This document shows, in pieces, positions 35,919-47,937 of a stretch of DNA of 64,000 nt (its first letter is position 1; every line of letters begins with the position of its first letter). The notes beneath the pieces were generated by a model. That model ran no database searches. It was not told where the DNA came from and saw nothing but the letters and a program-made list of their open reading frames with translations. This DNA comes from an uncultured Acholeplasmatales bacterium (GTDB lineage: Bacteria > Bacillota_I > Bacilli_A > Acholeplasmatales > Anaeroplasmataceae). The position numbers and the translations under genes were made by a program. The DNA lies in assembly GCA_944324805.1 (NCBI GenBank), contig CALUXS010000007.1, positions 37,003 through 101,002 of the forward strand, given 5' to 3'.

Positions 35919-36683
35919 TTAGATAGTCAAATCAGAAGTTAAAATATATGTATGTCTAACCTTATTTTGATCTACCCTAGAATAATAAGTTAAATAAGTA
36001 TTTTTGCTTGCCATTAAATCTAAAACTGTTGTAGCAACATAGTCAGGATTTAAATTTATTCCAGCATAATTATAGCTTTGAGAAACTAAATCTGAACAAT
36101 ATTTTTTATTTTCTGTATTAAAAATGAAACTATAATTGTAAGATTCGCCAAAATAACTTAATGCTTGATTAAAAGCTTTAAAACGGTTTTCAACACTTGT
36201 ATCAACCCTATAAGCCATAATTTCATAATAATCATCTATAAACCAAGATTTTTTAAATCCTCTACCAACTGTAATATCATCACCAAAGCCTGTTACCTCA
36301 ATTGTATTATTAACAGTTAGACTTTTTTCTTGATCTTGATAGGGAAAGGCACAAAGTCCTGCGTGTCCGCCAACATAAAATGTTATTCCTTCATTAATAA
36401 CCGGAATATCAATAGCAGCCAATCTTGTTGTTAATATATCTCCCGGACCACCAGGTAATATTGTTGTACCACTAACTGTATAAGTTGGCATATCTAAATC
36501 ATGATCTGGGATAACCTTGTAATATTTATTTTTTTCTGTACTTACCTCTGGAACATAAATAGCCTTTTCAACAAATTCCTTTATTTCTAAATCTATTTTG
36601 ATATTTTCAATTGCTGCGCTTATTGTTGCCCAAATTACAAAACTAAGTAAACCTGATAAAATTAAACCTATTATTTTTTTCAT
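35919..36683 (-). CDS. YiiX-like permuted NlpC/P60 (papain-like) protein
   Basis: 254 residues. An N-terminal membrane helix (3-25) is a signal anchor or signal peptide. The domain after residue 75 shows the permuted papain-like order: GDILTTR at 80, catalytic His in YVGGHAGL near 104, and catalytic Cys later in KKYCSDLVSQSYNYAGI near 195. Such enzymes are amidases or lipid hydrolases; the exterior location allows a role in cell-wall or lipid processing. Substrate unknown. GAAGGAA site; single gene. Confidence 0.72.
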   Translation of the reverse strand: MKKIIGLILSGLLSFVIWATISAAIENIKIDLEIKEFVEKAIYVPEVSTEKNKYYKVIPDHDLDMPTYTVSGTTILPGGPGDILTTRLAAIDIPVINEGITFYVGGHAGLCAFPYQDQEKSLTVNNTIEVTGFGDDITVGRGFKKSWFIDDYYEIMAYRVDTSVENRFKAFNQALSYFGESYNYSFIFNTENKKYCSDLVSQSYNYAGINLNPDYVATTVLDLMASKNTYLTYYSRVDQNKVRHTYILTSDLTI

Positions 36684-36764
36684 TTTTATTCCTTCTTAAA
36701 ATGCTTTAGATAATTATACTATATTTTATTAGTAAAAAAAAGCAAAATATCGCGTAATAAAAAG

Positions 36765-36800
36765 AAAATAAAACTATTCGAATAAACGAATAGTTTTATA
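36765..36800 (-). terminator. Rho-independent terminator after jag
   Basis: AAACTATTCG/CGAATAGTTT (36771-36780 with 36787-36796), 6-base loop. It ends the rpmH-rnpA-yidC-jag run. Confidence 0.8.
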
Positions 36801-36803
36801 ATT

Positions 36804-37409
36804 TTAGTTATTTTTAGGTTTAATAACTACTGCTCTATTTTCGCCTTCACCTTCAGATTCTGTATAAACATCACGCCAACCAGCAAGTTTTTCATGGATA
36901 ACATGACGCTCATAAGCATTCATTGGCTTTAATTTAGCAGGGAACTTAGTTTTAGCAACCTCTTTAGCAGTTTTAGTAGCTAAAATTTCTAATTGACGAT
37001 CACGTGAATTACGATATGATCCAATATCTAAAGTAGTAATAATACGATCTTTAGAATAATTAGAAATGATATTACGAACTAAAGTTTGTAAAGCTTCTAG
37101 AGTTTTGCCATTATGACCAATTAATAAAGAATTTTCACTACTTTCTATTAAATAATGAATTTCTTTTTCACCGCCAACTGTTCTAGTTTCAATTTGATAG
37201 GCAATATTCATTGCCTTCAAAATGTTTTCAATATATCTTTTACCCTCTAATGATAAATTAATATCAACTAGTGCTTCACAGTTTAAGCCATCAGGCAATT
37301 CTCCTAAAACATTTATAAAGATTTTGTCAGATGCGATATGTAATTGTTCAACTGCTTGCTTCATTGCATCTTCTTCGGTTTTGGCAATTATTTCAATTTT
37401 TCTTTGCAT
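36804..37409 (-). CDS. jag: Jag/KhpB RNA-binding protein
   Basis: About 201 residues. An N-terminal Jag domain (1-50) starts MQRKIEIIAKTEEDAMKQA. A KH domain has IGHNGKTLEALQTLVRNI near 100. The C-terminal R3H domain has AYERHVIHEKLAGWRDVYTESEGEGENR near 160. It binds RNA with KhpA and affects cell division and elongation. The start could instead be GTG 9 bases upstream, overlapping the yidC end; ATG is chosen for the better N terminus. Directly after yidC, as is usual. Confidence 0.92.
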   Translation of the reverse strand: MQRKIEIIAKTEEDAMKQAVEQLHIASDKIFINVLGELPDGLNCEALVDINLSLEGKRYIENILKAMNIAYQIETRTVGGEKEIHYLIESSENSLLIGHNGKTLEALQTLVRNIISNYSKDRIITTLDIGSYRNSRDRQLEILATKTAKEVAKTKFPAKLKPMNAYERHVIHEKLAGWRDVYTESEGEGENRAVVIKPKNN

Positions 37410-37414
37410 ATCTC

Positions 37415-38383
37415 TCACATCTTTCCATTCATCATTTTGTAATATGCTCTTTCATTTAATTTTCTACCAACATAAGATTGACCGATTTGATAGATACCAC
37501 CAATTAACCAGTAAATTGCTAAGGCTGTTGATGATAATGCAATAAAGAAGAACATAACGATCATAACTGTATTCATCATCTTCATTTGTCTTGCTTGATC
37601 ATTTGTTTTTGTATTGTAAGAAGTTTTCTTTACATAAGAAGGTTTCTTTTGAGCCAACTTTTGACTTAAGAATGTTACACCTGCATATAGCAATGCAATA
37701 ACTAAACAGAAAATCTTATCATGTAAAGCACCTACAGTAAATGATGTACCATTTAATTCAAAATAACCAAACAATTTAGTATTAGCTAAAGCAAAACGAC
37801 CATATTGTTCAATAATCATACCATTAGAAGTAGTTATAGTTGTAGTTAAGTTAACTCTTCTTACAACTTCGTACATAGCAATGAAAATTGGGAATTGAAT
37901 CATTGATGTAAATAAACAGCCTAGTGGGTTAAATTTATAGCGTTTATAAATCATCATCATTTCTTGCTTCATTCTAGTTTGACTTGCTTCATCTTTTCTA
38001 AAAGCATATTTCTTTTGTAGCTTATCTAATTCAGGTTGCATTACTTGCATCTTGATTGACATACTATTTTGTCTAGAATAAATTGGCCATGCTACAGTTC
38101 TAATTATAATAGTAGTAAATACAATCCCCCAGAAATATGAATTTCCGAATACTTTACCTATACTACTACATAACCAAGCAAATGGGAAAGATAAAATTGA
38201 TACTGACCATCCCCAAAAGCCATCCCAAAAACTAGTAAAATGGAATTCATTAGCCCAGGTTGTATAAACATTAGTATACCAATAATTAGAATTAGTACGA
38301 CAGCTTGTTAAGCTAACCAAAAATACACCAATGACTAAAACAGCTAAAATCTTATAGATATTTTTTTGTAAAAATAGTCTCAC
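37415..38383 (-). CDS. yidC: Membrane protein insertase YidC (SpoIIIJ type)
   Basis: 322 residues starting at GTG, which overlaps the rnpA stop (GTGA) and follows AAAGGAG. N terminus ends in the lipobox LTSC, as in Gram-positive YidC/OxaA lipoproteins. The insertase domain begins SYFWGIVFTTIIIRTVAWPIY with the conserved Arg, followed by the cytoplasmic hairpin (LDKLQKKYA) and four more helices. It inserts proteins into the membrane with or without Sec. Confidence 0.95.
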   Translation of the reverse strand: MRLFLQKNIYKILAVLVIGVFLVSLTSCRTNSNYWYTNVYTTWANEFHFTSFWDGFWGWSVSILSFPFAWLCSSIGKVFGNSYFWGIVFTTIIIRTVAWPIYSRQNSMSIKMQVMQPELDKLQKKYAFRKDEASQTRMKQEMMMIYKRYKFNPLGCLFTSMIQFPIFIAMYEVVRRVNLTTTITTSNGMIIEQYGRFALANTKLFGYFELNGTSFTVGALHDKIFCLVIALLYAGVTFLSQKLAQKKPSYVKKTSYNTKTNDQARQMKMMNTVMIVMFFFIALSSTALAIYWLIGGIYQIGQSYVGRKLNERAYYKMMNGKM

Positions 38384-38733
38384 TGTTTTCTCCTTTGATT
38401 TTTTAAAGTTTTTTCTAAAAGATAATGAAATTGCTTATCTAGCATTTTAAAATCTAGATTTTTAATTTCTGGCTTTGCAATTAAAAAAACTAAAGCATTA
38501 TTTGGAATGAGGGCTTGGTACTGGTGAAATAGTACCCTCAATCTTCTCTTTTGATAATTTCTTTCAACTGCATTTCCAATCTTTTTTCCTACACTTATCG
38601 CATAACGAAAATGGCTGGTTTCTTCATTTGTGTATTTAATAAACATACGTAGTTCTTTTACACTACAACTTTGCTTATTATTTAATATTTCTTCAATTTC
38701 TTGGGTTTTCTTTATGCGAAACTCTTTTTTCAT
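38380..38733 (-). CDS. rnpA: Ribonuclease P protein component
   Basis: 117 residues. It contains the signature VGKKIGNAVERNYQKRRLRVLF near residue 47, the RNP box that binds RNase P RNA. It starts FRIKKTQEIEEI. Supports tRNA 5' maturation. It ends in TGA, showing TGA is used as a stop here. Confidence 0.96.
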   Translation of the reverse strand: MKKEFRIKKTQEIEEILNNKQSCSVKELRMFIKYTNEETSHFRYAISVGKKIGNAVERNYQKRRLRVLFHQYQALIPNNALVFLIAKPEIKNLDFKMLDKQFHYLLEKTLKNQRRKQ

Positions 38734-38744
38734 TTTTTCTCCTA

Positions 38745-38796
38745 AAAAACAAAAAGGACAACAAAAAAATCAATAAATTAACTTTCTGGTTGTCCT
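38745..38796 (-). terminator. Hairpin with T-tail between rpmH and rnpA (attenuator candidate)
   Basis: On the minus strand AGGACAAC (38796-38789), a 26-base loop, GTTGTCCT (38762-38755), then a T-rich stretch. It lies between rpmH and rnpA and ends at the rnpA ribosome site. It could lower rnpA expression relative to rpmH. Confidence 0.6.
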
Positions 38797-38820
38797 GGTA
38801 TTGTTATTTTATTTATTAAA

Positions 38821-38955
38821 TTAAACAGTTAAATTTTTGCGACCTTTTTTACGTCTACGTGCTAAAACTTTACGACCATTTGCAGATGCCATACGAACAC
38901 GGAATCCATGAGTCACTTTTCTTTTACGTTTGTTAGGTTGATATGTTCTTTTCAT
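38821..38955 (-). CDS. rpmH: 50S ribosomal protein L34
   Basis: 44 residues, read directly from the minus strand: [19 protein letters not shown] and then the [16 protein letters not shown] end. This is the invariant L34 pattern. It is too short for most simple gene screens. It follows a near-consensus promoter and lies next to oriC, its classical place. Confidence 0.97.
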   Translation of the reverse strand: MKRTYQPNKRKRKVTHGFRVRMASANGRKVLARRRKKGRKNLTV

Positions 38956-38994
38956 ATATATAACCTGCCTTTCTTTGTGAAACCATGCTTTGTT

Positions 38995-39023
38995 ATTTTA
39001 ACAAAATTATTATTAAGAGTCAA
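38995..39023 (-). promoter_or_regulatory. rpmH promoter
   Basis: On the minus strand TTGACT (39023-39018), 17-base spacer, TAAAAT (39000-38995) with TG at the extended position. About 40 bases before the rpmH ATG. Confidence 0.75.
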
Positions 39024-39381
39024 TATTTTTTTAAATATAAAATTTATAAAATTATTTGAGAAATAAAAAAAATTAATTTAGGCACCATCATGAACTATTA
39101 AATTTATATTAAATAGTGAAAACTTTCAGCAATTAATCTTCATATTTTGCCAACTTTTTTCAATAAATTTTTTCTTATCAACAGAGTTATTCACATTTTT
39201 TTGCCTTTTTTTAGAATAAAATGTGGATAAGTTATCAACACAAGTTATCCACTGTGGATATGTGGATAACTGCGTTTTTTTCCCTTGTTTTAGGCTTTTT
39301 TTATATAGTTATCCACATTTTTGTCAATTTTTTTGTGACTTCTAAAATAGTTATCCACATTTTTATGTGGAAAACTTTCTC

Positions 39382-39409
39382 TTGCTATCCACCTTTTTTA
39401 TGATATTAT
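39382..39409 (+). promoter_or_regulatory. dnaA promoter
   Basis: TTGCTA (39382-39387), 16-base spacer, TATTAT (39404-39409) with TGA before it. Gives a leader of about 20 bases. DnaA boxes at 39351 and 39366 abut or overlap the upstream side, fitting autoregulation. Confidence 0.6.
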
Positions 39410-39435
39410 TATCTTGCAAAATCGAGGTGAGTTAT

Positions 39436-40773
39436 ATGGAAACTAATTATCAAGAACTTTGGAACAAAACCAAAGAAGCATTGTCTCGTTGTTATGATGA
39501 AGATACATTCAGTGGTACCTTTGAGGAAGTAAAAAAGGTAATAAAATTTCAAAATGGTACTATTTTTGTTTTAGCTCCAAATGTCTATATTAAAACTAAA
39601 CTATATAATATGTATAGTGAAAAAATTAATGATGTTTTAAAAACTCTTACTCCTGAAAAGCTAAAATTCAAATTTGTAACTGAAAGTGAAATAACAAAAG
39701 AAGTTCCTACATCACTACCTAGTACTAATCGTTTATATTTAAATAATTTAAATGAAAATTTCAATTTTGAATCATTTGTTGTTGGTGAATCTAACATGTT
39801 TGGCTATAGAATGAGTATGAATGTTGCAGAACAGCCAGGCTTAATTGCTAATCCTCTATACATTTTTGGTGGAGTTGGACTTGGAAAAACCCATTTAATG
39901 CAAGCAATTGGTAATTATATATTAGATAAGGATATTAATAAAAAAATACTATATGTACAAGCAAATGATTTCATAGTTGACTATTCTAAAGCCACTCAAT
40001 CAGGAAATATGCTTGATTTTGATGAAAAATATGGAAATTTAGACTGTTTACTTGTTGATGATATTCAAATGCTTGAAATTGGTAAAAAGAGTCAACAAGA
40101 ATTTTTTAAGCTTTTTAATGATTTAATAAATCGTAAAAAACAAATTGTTATCACAAGTGATTGTCCTGCAAATCAATTAAAAGGAATTATGGAACGCTTG
40201 ACCTCACGCTTTAGTTCTGGAATGACTGTAGATATAAAGCAGCCAGATTTAGAGCAAAGAGTAAATATTTTAAGAAGAAAAGCCTTAGAATTATCTACAA
40301 AAAAGGTTCCTGATGAAGTTTTATCCTTTATTGCTGAAAATTTTACTGATAATATTAGAGAACTAGAGGGCGCTTTAAATCGTGTTTTAGGTCATAGTGA
40401 AGTATGTAATTATGACGACATAACCCTAGAAAGAGCTGCTGATGCTCTTGAAGCATTACTTCGCTATAAGAAAACAGCTCCTAAATCTAGTGAAAATTAC
40501 GAGAATGTTTTAAGCATTATTGCTAATTTCTACAATATAAGTGTTAATGATTTAATTTCTAATCAAAGAAAACAGGCTTATGTATTACCAAGACATATTG
40601 CTATGTATATTTTAAAAGAACATTTTAAATTACCTTATAAAAAAATAGGACAAATTTTAGGTAATCGTGATCACACTACTATTATGTCAGGTTGTACAAA
40701 GATAGAAAACGAAATTAAAACTGATAGAGAACTAAAAATGGCAGTTGACACAATAATCAAAAAAGTGGATTAA
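39436..40773 (+). CDS. dnaA: Chromosomal replication initiator DnaA
   Basis: 445 residues from the ATG at 39436, which has GAGGTGAG upstream; a longer frame runs back through the DnaA boxes and is not used. Domain I (1-80) starts NYQELWNKTKEAL. AAA+ domain: Walker A GGVGLGKTHLMQ near 153, Walker B LLVDDIQML near 212. Domain IV ends with the DnaA signature LGNRDHTTIMSGC near 415. It binds the boxes on both sides of its gene and opens oriC. Confidence 0.97.
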   Translation: METNYQELWNKTKEALSRCYDEDTFSGTFEEVKKVIKFQNGTIFVLAPNVYIKTKLYNMYSEKINDVLKTLTPEKLKFKFVTESEITKEVPTSLPSTNRLYLNNLNENFNFESFVVGESNMFGYRMSMNVAEQPGLIANPLYIFGGVGLGKTHLMQAIGNYILDKDINKKILYVQANDFIVDYSKATQSGNMLDFDEKYGNLDCLLVDDIQMLEIGKKSQQEFFKLFNDLINRKKQIVITSDCPANQLKGIMERLTSRFSSGMTVDIKQPDLEQRVNILRRKALELSTKKVPDEVLSFIAENFTDNIRELEGALNRVLGHSEVCNYDDITLERAADALEALLRYKKTAPKSSENYENVLSIIANFYNISVNDLISNQRKQAYVLPRHIAMYILKEHFKLPYKKIGQILGNRDHTTIMSGCTKIENEIKTDRELKMAVDTIIKKVD

Positions 40774-40774
40774 A

Positions 40775-40862
40775 TGTGGTTATCAACTAGTTTATCAACA
40801 TAGTTTATGGTATAATTTTAGTGTTAGTTAAGCGAAAAAATTGGGTTATCCACATATCCACA
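40775..40862. promoter_or_regulatory. Second DnaA-box cluster and dnaN promoter
   Basis: In the dnaA-dnaN gap. A perfect box TTATCCACA lies at 40846-40854, with one-mismatch boxes at 40792-40800 and 40854-40862 and a poorer one at 40779-40787. An extended -10 (TGGTATAAT, 40808-40816) would start the dnaN mRNA between the boxes. Such two-part arrangement is known in Bacillus oriC. Confidence 0.7.
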
Positions 40863-40922
40863 CTTATAATAATAACAATAAATAATAAAATAAATAATAA
40901 TAAATAAAATTGGAGGCATTTT

Positions 40923-42068
40923 ATGAATTTTACTATTGACCGTGATGTCTTACTTGAAAAATTAAATATTGTAAATCATGGCTTACCTACAAAAACACCT
41001 ATGAAGGTTTTAGAAGGTATAAAAATTGATGTTACAGACACAGATTTATTTTTAACTGCTACTAATAGTGATATATCTATTGAAGTTTTAGTTAGAGATT
41101 CTTCTTTAACTATTCAAGAAGGTGGTAGAACTGTTGTTCCTGGTAAAGTATTTATTGATTTAGTAAAGGCATTTGATTCTAAAAAAATAACTATTTTCTT
41201 AATTGAAGATCGTTCTTTAATGCTTAAAGCAGATCGTAAAGAATATTTAATTAATATAATGGACCCTAATGATTATCCTGCTATAGATTTTGTTACATTA
41301 GAAAATCCATTTACTATCAATTGTAATGTTTTAAAACAAACTATTGAAGAAACTGTATTTGCTTGTTCTACTATGAATAAAAATCCTATGTTATTAGGCG
41401 TTAATTTCAAATTAATGGGTAATACATTAGTAGTAACTTCTACTAATAGTTATAGATTGAGTCAAAAAATTATTCAAGTTGATGATTATCCTGAATTTGA
41501 AATAACAGTACCTGCTAAATCATTAGATGAATTAGAAAAATCTTTAGAAGCTTACGAAGAAAATGCACCTTTAAATTTATATTTTGCTAAAAATAAAATG
41601 CTTGTTAAATTTAACGATGTTTTATTCCAAACTAGATTGTTAGACGGAAACTATCCAAATACTTCTAATATTATTCCTAAGAGCGCACCAATTGTCGTAA
41701 GGTTCAATAAAGATGAATTATTGACAGCTGTAAATCGTGTATCATTATTATCACCTGGAGATAAAGAAAGAGATCGTGAAATTACTTATAATGCTGTAGC
41801 ATTGAAAATAGATCAAACTCATGAAGTTGAATTAAGTTCTGCTAATAATCAAGGTGCAGGTAAAGAAATTTTAATTCCAACAGATATTACAGTTTCTGAG
41901 CCACTTGTAATAGGCTTTAGTTCAAAATATTTAACTGAAGCTTTAAAGGTATTACCTTCTAATGAAGTTGAACTTGCATTCATTAATAGCTTACGTCAAT
42001 TTACAATTAGAGCTGTAGGTAATGATTCTTTAACAGAATTAATTTTACCTTTCCGTTTAGAAAATTAA
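40923..42068 (+). CDS. dnaN: DNA polymerase III beta sliding clamp
   Basis: 381 residues, with the normal three-fold clamp domain layout. Begins MNFTIDRDVLLEKLNIVNHGLPTKT and ends in the conserved FTIRAVGNDSLTELILPFRL. TGGAGG precedes the ATG. It forms the ring that keeps the replicase on DNA. Followed by its own terminator, so S4-recF is transcribed separately. Confidence 0.97.
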   Translation: MNFTIDRDVLLEKLNIVNHGLPTKTPMKVLEGIKIDVTDTDLFLTATNSDISIEVLVRDSSLTIQEGGRTVVPGKVFIDLVKAFDSKKITIFLIEDRSLMLKADRKEYLINIMDPNDYPAIDFVTLENPFTINCNVLKQTIEETVFACSTMNKNPMLLGVNFKLMGNTLVVTSTNSYRLSQKIIQVDDYPEFEITVPAKSLDELEKSLEAYEENAPLNLYFAKNKMLVKFNDVLFQTRLLDGNYPNTSNIIPKSAPIVVRFNKDELLTAVNRVSLLSPGDKERDREITYNAVALKIDQTHEVELSSANNQGAGKEILIPTDITVSEPLVIGFSSKYLTEALKVLPSNEVELAFINSLRQFTIRAVGNDSLTELILPFRLEN

Positions 42069-42069
42069 T

Positions 42070-42097
42070 TTTAAAGGGCCTTAGAGCCCTTTTTTTA
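42070..42097 (+). terminator. Rho-independent terminator of dnaN
   Basis: AAAGGGC/GCCCTTT (42073-42079 with 42086-42092), 6-base loop, then T-run. Confidence 0.9.
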
Positions 42098-42163
42098 TTA
42101 ACTAGACAAAAATATCGTATTAAGCAAAAAAACTCGTAAATCCTTTATTAAATATAAAATTTA

Positions 42164-42172
42164 TGATATAAT
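42164..42172 (+). promoter_or_regulatory. Extended -10 promoter of S4-recF-gyrB-gyrA
   Basis: TGATATAAT, 21 bases before the S4 ATG. It is the same sequence as the pilus operon -10. No clear -35. Confidence 0.55.
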
Positions 42173-42192
42173 ATGTATCAGTGGTGATAATT

Positions 42193-42401
42193 ATGAAAGA
42201 AATTAAATTAAAAACAGAATATATTACTTTAGGTCAATTATTAAAGATAACTGATCTAATTTCTAGTGGCGGTGAAGCTAAATATTTTCTTCAAGAAAAT
42301 GAAGGGAAAATTTTAGTAAATGGCGAATTAGAAAATAGACGTGGTAAAAAGCTTTATAAAGACACAATTGTAAAAATTTTTGATGAAGAATATAAAATGA
42401 T

Positions 42402-42405
<4 letters not shown>
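42193..42405 (+). CDS. S4-domain RNA-binding protein (YaaA/RlbA type)
   Basis: 70 residues from the ATG at 42193, preceded by GGTGAT. One S4 domain: YITLGQLLKITDLISSGGEAKYFLQENEGKILVNGELENRRGKKL. This is the small protein always found between dnaN and recF in Bacillota; thought to act in ribosome biogenesis. Its stop overlaps the recF start (ATGATATGA). Confidence 0.92.
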
Positions 42406-45336
<2,931 letters not shown>

Positions 45337-45346
45337 GAGGTAGCTT

Positions 45347-47872
45347 ATGAAACATGATAATCAAGAATTTCTAGATGCTGAAAATCAAGAAATTGATCGC
45401 ATTGAAAAATTAAATATAAATGAAAAATTGCAAAAATCATTCTTAAGCTATGCAATGTCAGTTATTATTTCTCGTGCTTTACCAGATATAAGAGATGGAT
45501 TAAAGCCAGTTCAACGTCGTATTGTTTATGGCATGAATGAAATGGGCGTTTATTCAAATGTAGCTCATAAAAAATCAGCACGTATTGTTGGTGATGTAAT
45601 GGGTAAATACCATCCTCATGGTGACTCATCTATTTATGATGCAATGGTAAGAATGGCCCAACCATTTAACTATCGCTATACGTTAGTTGATGGACATGGT
45701 AACTTTGGTAATATTGATGGTGATGGTGCTGCCGCTATGCGTTATACGGAAGCACGTATGAGTAAAATCGCTATGGAAATGGTTCGTGATATCGATAAAA
45801 ATACAGTTGATTTTATTGATAACTATGATGGTACTGAACGTGAGCCAGTTGTTCTACCATGCCATATTCCAAATTTATTAGTTAATGGTTCTACTGGTAT
45901 TGCTGTAGGTATGGCCACTAATATTCCTCCTCATAATTTAGGAGAAGTTATTGATGGTCTAGTAGCACTAATTCATAATCCTGAAATAACTATTGATGAA
46001 TTAATGGATTACATTAAAGGACCTGATTTTCCAACAGGTGGCCAAATTCTAGGATTGACAGGACTTAGAAATGGTTATTCAACAGGTAATGGTACAATCG
46101 TTATTAGAGCAAAAGCTGAAATTGAAGCAAATGAGAAAAATGGTAAAAATTCAATAATAGTCACTGAAATTCCATATATGGTAAATAAAACAAGACTTAT
46201 TGAAAGAATTGCTGAAATTGCTAAAGAAAAAATTGTTGAAGGTATCACAGATATTCGTGATGAATCAAATCGTAAAGGTATAAGAATTGTTATAGAATTA
46301 CGTAAGGATGTAAATCCTGAGGTAATGCTAAATAACTTATATAAGTTTACTCAGCTTCAAACAAGCTATGGTATAAATATGATTTGTTTAGTTAATAATG
46401 AACCAAAAACAATTACGCTTAAAGAAGCTTTAGTTGAATATTTAAAATTCCAAATTGAAGTTTTAACAAGACGTACAAAATTTGATTTAGATAAGGCTTT
46501 AGCTAGACTTCATATTTTAGAAGGATATATCATTGCTCAAGATCATATCGATGAAATAATAAAATTAATTAGAGAAAACACAGATGGTACTGAAAAGGAA
46601 CAATTGATTGCTCGCTTCAGTTTAACTGATGTTCAAGCTCAAGCAATTTTAGATATGCAAATCAAACGTTTGTCAGGTTTAAATCGTGAAAAAATCTTAC
46701 AAGAACGTGATGACTTAAATATCCAAATAGCTGAATATCAAAGAATTTTAGGTTCTGAAGAGGTTAAATTAGAAATCATTGAATCTGAATTAATTGAAAT
46801 AAAAAATAAATATGGTGATGACCGTAAGAGTGAAATATCACTTCATACAGATTTAAATATTGAAAATGAAGATTTAATTCCACGTGAAGATGTTATTATT
46901 ACTATTACTAACCGTGGTTATGCAAAGAGAATGAAGCAAGATGCATACAAGGTTCAAAATCGTGGTGGAGTTGGTATGTCAGGCATTAAAACTAAAGAAG
47001 ATGATGATGTTTGTCATATAATTGCAACATCAACTCATGATTATTTATACTTCTTCACTAATTTTGGTCGTGTTTATGCAATTAAAGGATATCAAATTCC
47101 TGAAAGTTCTAGAACCGCAAAGGGTTTACCACTTGTAAATTTAATTACATTTGCCGAAAACGAACATCTTACTGCAGTTACTAGTATTCCTGCAAATTTA
47201 GATGATAGTCACTTCTTATTCTTCACTACAAAAAAGGGTGTTGTAAAACGTACACCTGTTAGTGAATTTAAAAATATTAGAACAAATGGTAAAATTGCAA
47301 TTACTCTAAGAGAAGATGATGAATTATTCCAAGTTGCTCTAACAGATAGTAATAAGGAAGTAATACTTGGTGCCTCAAATGGTAAGTCTATCAGATTTAA
47401 AGAGGAAGATGTACGTTCAATGGGAAGAACAGCCTCTGGTGTTCGTGGTATGACTTTAGGTGAAGATGATTATATTGTTGGTATGGCCTTAGTTGATGAT
47501 AACGTCCGTGAAATTTTAGTTGTTACAGAAAAAGGTTATGGTAAACGTTCAAATGTTGATGAGTATCGTTTACAAACTCGTGGTGGTATGGGTGTAAAAG
47601 CATTAAATGTAACAGAAAAGAACGGTAGATTATCTACTCTTAAGACTGTAACAGAAGATAAAGATTTGATAATTACAACCGATAAGGGTATGGTAATTAG
47701 AATGCATATTTCTGACATCTCATTAACAGGTAGAGCTAGTCAAGGTGTAAGACTAATAAAACTTAAAGATGATCAAGTTATTTCAACAATCGCGATTGTA
47801 GATCGTGATAATGAAGAAGAAACTATATCACCTGATTCTGAATCAGAAACAATAGTAGAAAACCAAGAATAA
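45347..47872 (+). CDS. gyrA: DNA gyrase subunit A
   Basis: 841 residues. Catalytic Tyr133 in [10 protein letters not shown], quinolone-region [16 protein letters not shown] near 89. The C-terminal domain has six repeated blades, and the gyrase-box stretch [10 protein letters not shown] near 540 marks gyrase rather than topoisomerase IV. AGGAGG site; coupled to gyrB by 10 bases. Confidence 0.97.
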   Translation: MKHDNQEFLDAENQEIDRIEKLNINEKLQKSFLSYAMSVIISRALPDIRDGLKPVQRRIVYGMNEMGVYSNVAHKKSARIVGDVMGKYHPHGDSSIYDAMVRMAQPFNYRYTLVDGHGNFGNIDGDGAAAMRYTEARMSKIAMEMVRDIDKNTVDFIDNYDGTEREPVVLPCHIPNLLVNGSTGIAVGMATNIPPHNLGEVIDGLVALIHNPEITIDELMDYIKGPDFPTGGQILGLTGLRNGYSTGNGTIVIRAKAEIEANEKNGKNSIIVTEIPYMVNKTRLIERIAEIAKEKIVEGITDIRDESNRKGIRIVIELRKDVNPEVMLNNLYKFTQLQTSYGINMICLVNNEPKTITLKEALVEYLKFQIEVLTRRTKFDLDKALARLHILEGYIIAQDHIDEIIKLIRENTDGTEKEQLIARFSLTDVQAQAILDMQIKRLSGLNREKILQERDDLNIQIAEYQRILGSEEVKLEIIESELIEIKNKYGDDRKSEISLHTDLNIENEDLIPREDVIITITNRGYAKRMKQDAYKVQNRGGVGMSGIKTKEDDDVCHIIATSTHDYLYFFTNFGRVYAIKGYQIPESSRTAKGLPLVNLITFAENEHLTAVTSIPANLDDSHFLFFTTKKGVVKRTPVSEFKNIRTNGKIAITLREDDELFQVALTDSNKEVILGASNGKSIRFKEEDVRSMGRTASGVRGMTLGEDDYIVGMALVDDNVREILVVTEKGYGKRSNVDEYRLQTRGGMGVKALNVTEKNGRLSTLKTVTEDKDLIITTDKGMVIRMHISDISLTGRASQGVRLIKLKDDQVISTIAIVDRDNEEETISPDSESETIVENQE

Positions 47873-47880
47873 TTATTATA

Positions 47881-47915
47881 ATTGGGAGATTACTTTTAGT
47901 AATCTTCCCTTTTTA
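47881..47915 (+). terminator. Rho-independent terminator of gyrA
   Basis: GGGAGATTAC and GTAATCTTCCC (47884-47893, 47899-47909) with one bulge, followed by TTTTT. Confidence 0.85.
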
Positions 47916-47937
47916 ATAAATAGGGGGGTGAAGTTTA

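Larger units (their letters stand above)
38956..39435. other. Chromosomal replication origin (oriC), DnaA-box cluster upstream of dnaA
   Basis: 480 bases without a gene, very AT-rich, between rpmH and dnaA. Perfect DnaA boxes (TTATCCACA or its complement) lie at 39222-39230, 39261-39269, 39309-39317 and 39351-39359. One-mismatch boxes lie at 39187-39195, 39232-39240, 39245-39253, 39253-39261 and 39366-39374. A purely A/T stretch near 38995-39075 could unwind. A second box cluster follows dnaA, giving the bipartite plan of Bacillus. Transcription diverges from here. Confidence 0.9.

Noticed and set aside
39367..39435. Longer dnaA start
   Set aside because: It would translate through the -10 box; the ATG at 39436 has GAGGTGAG and gives the normal N terminus.
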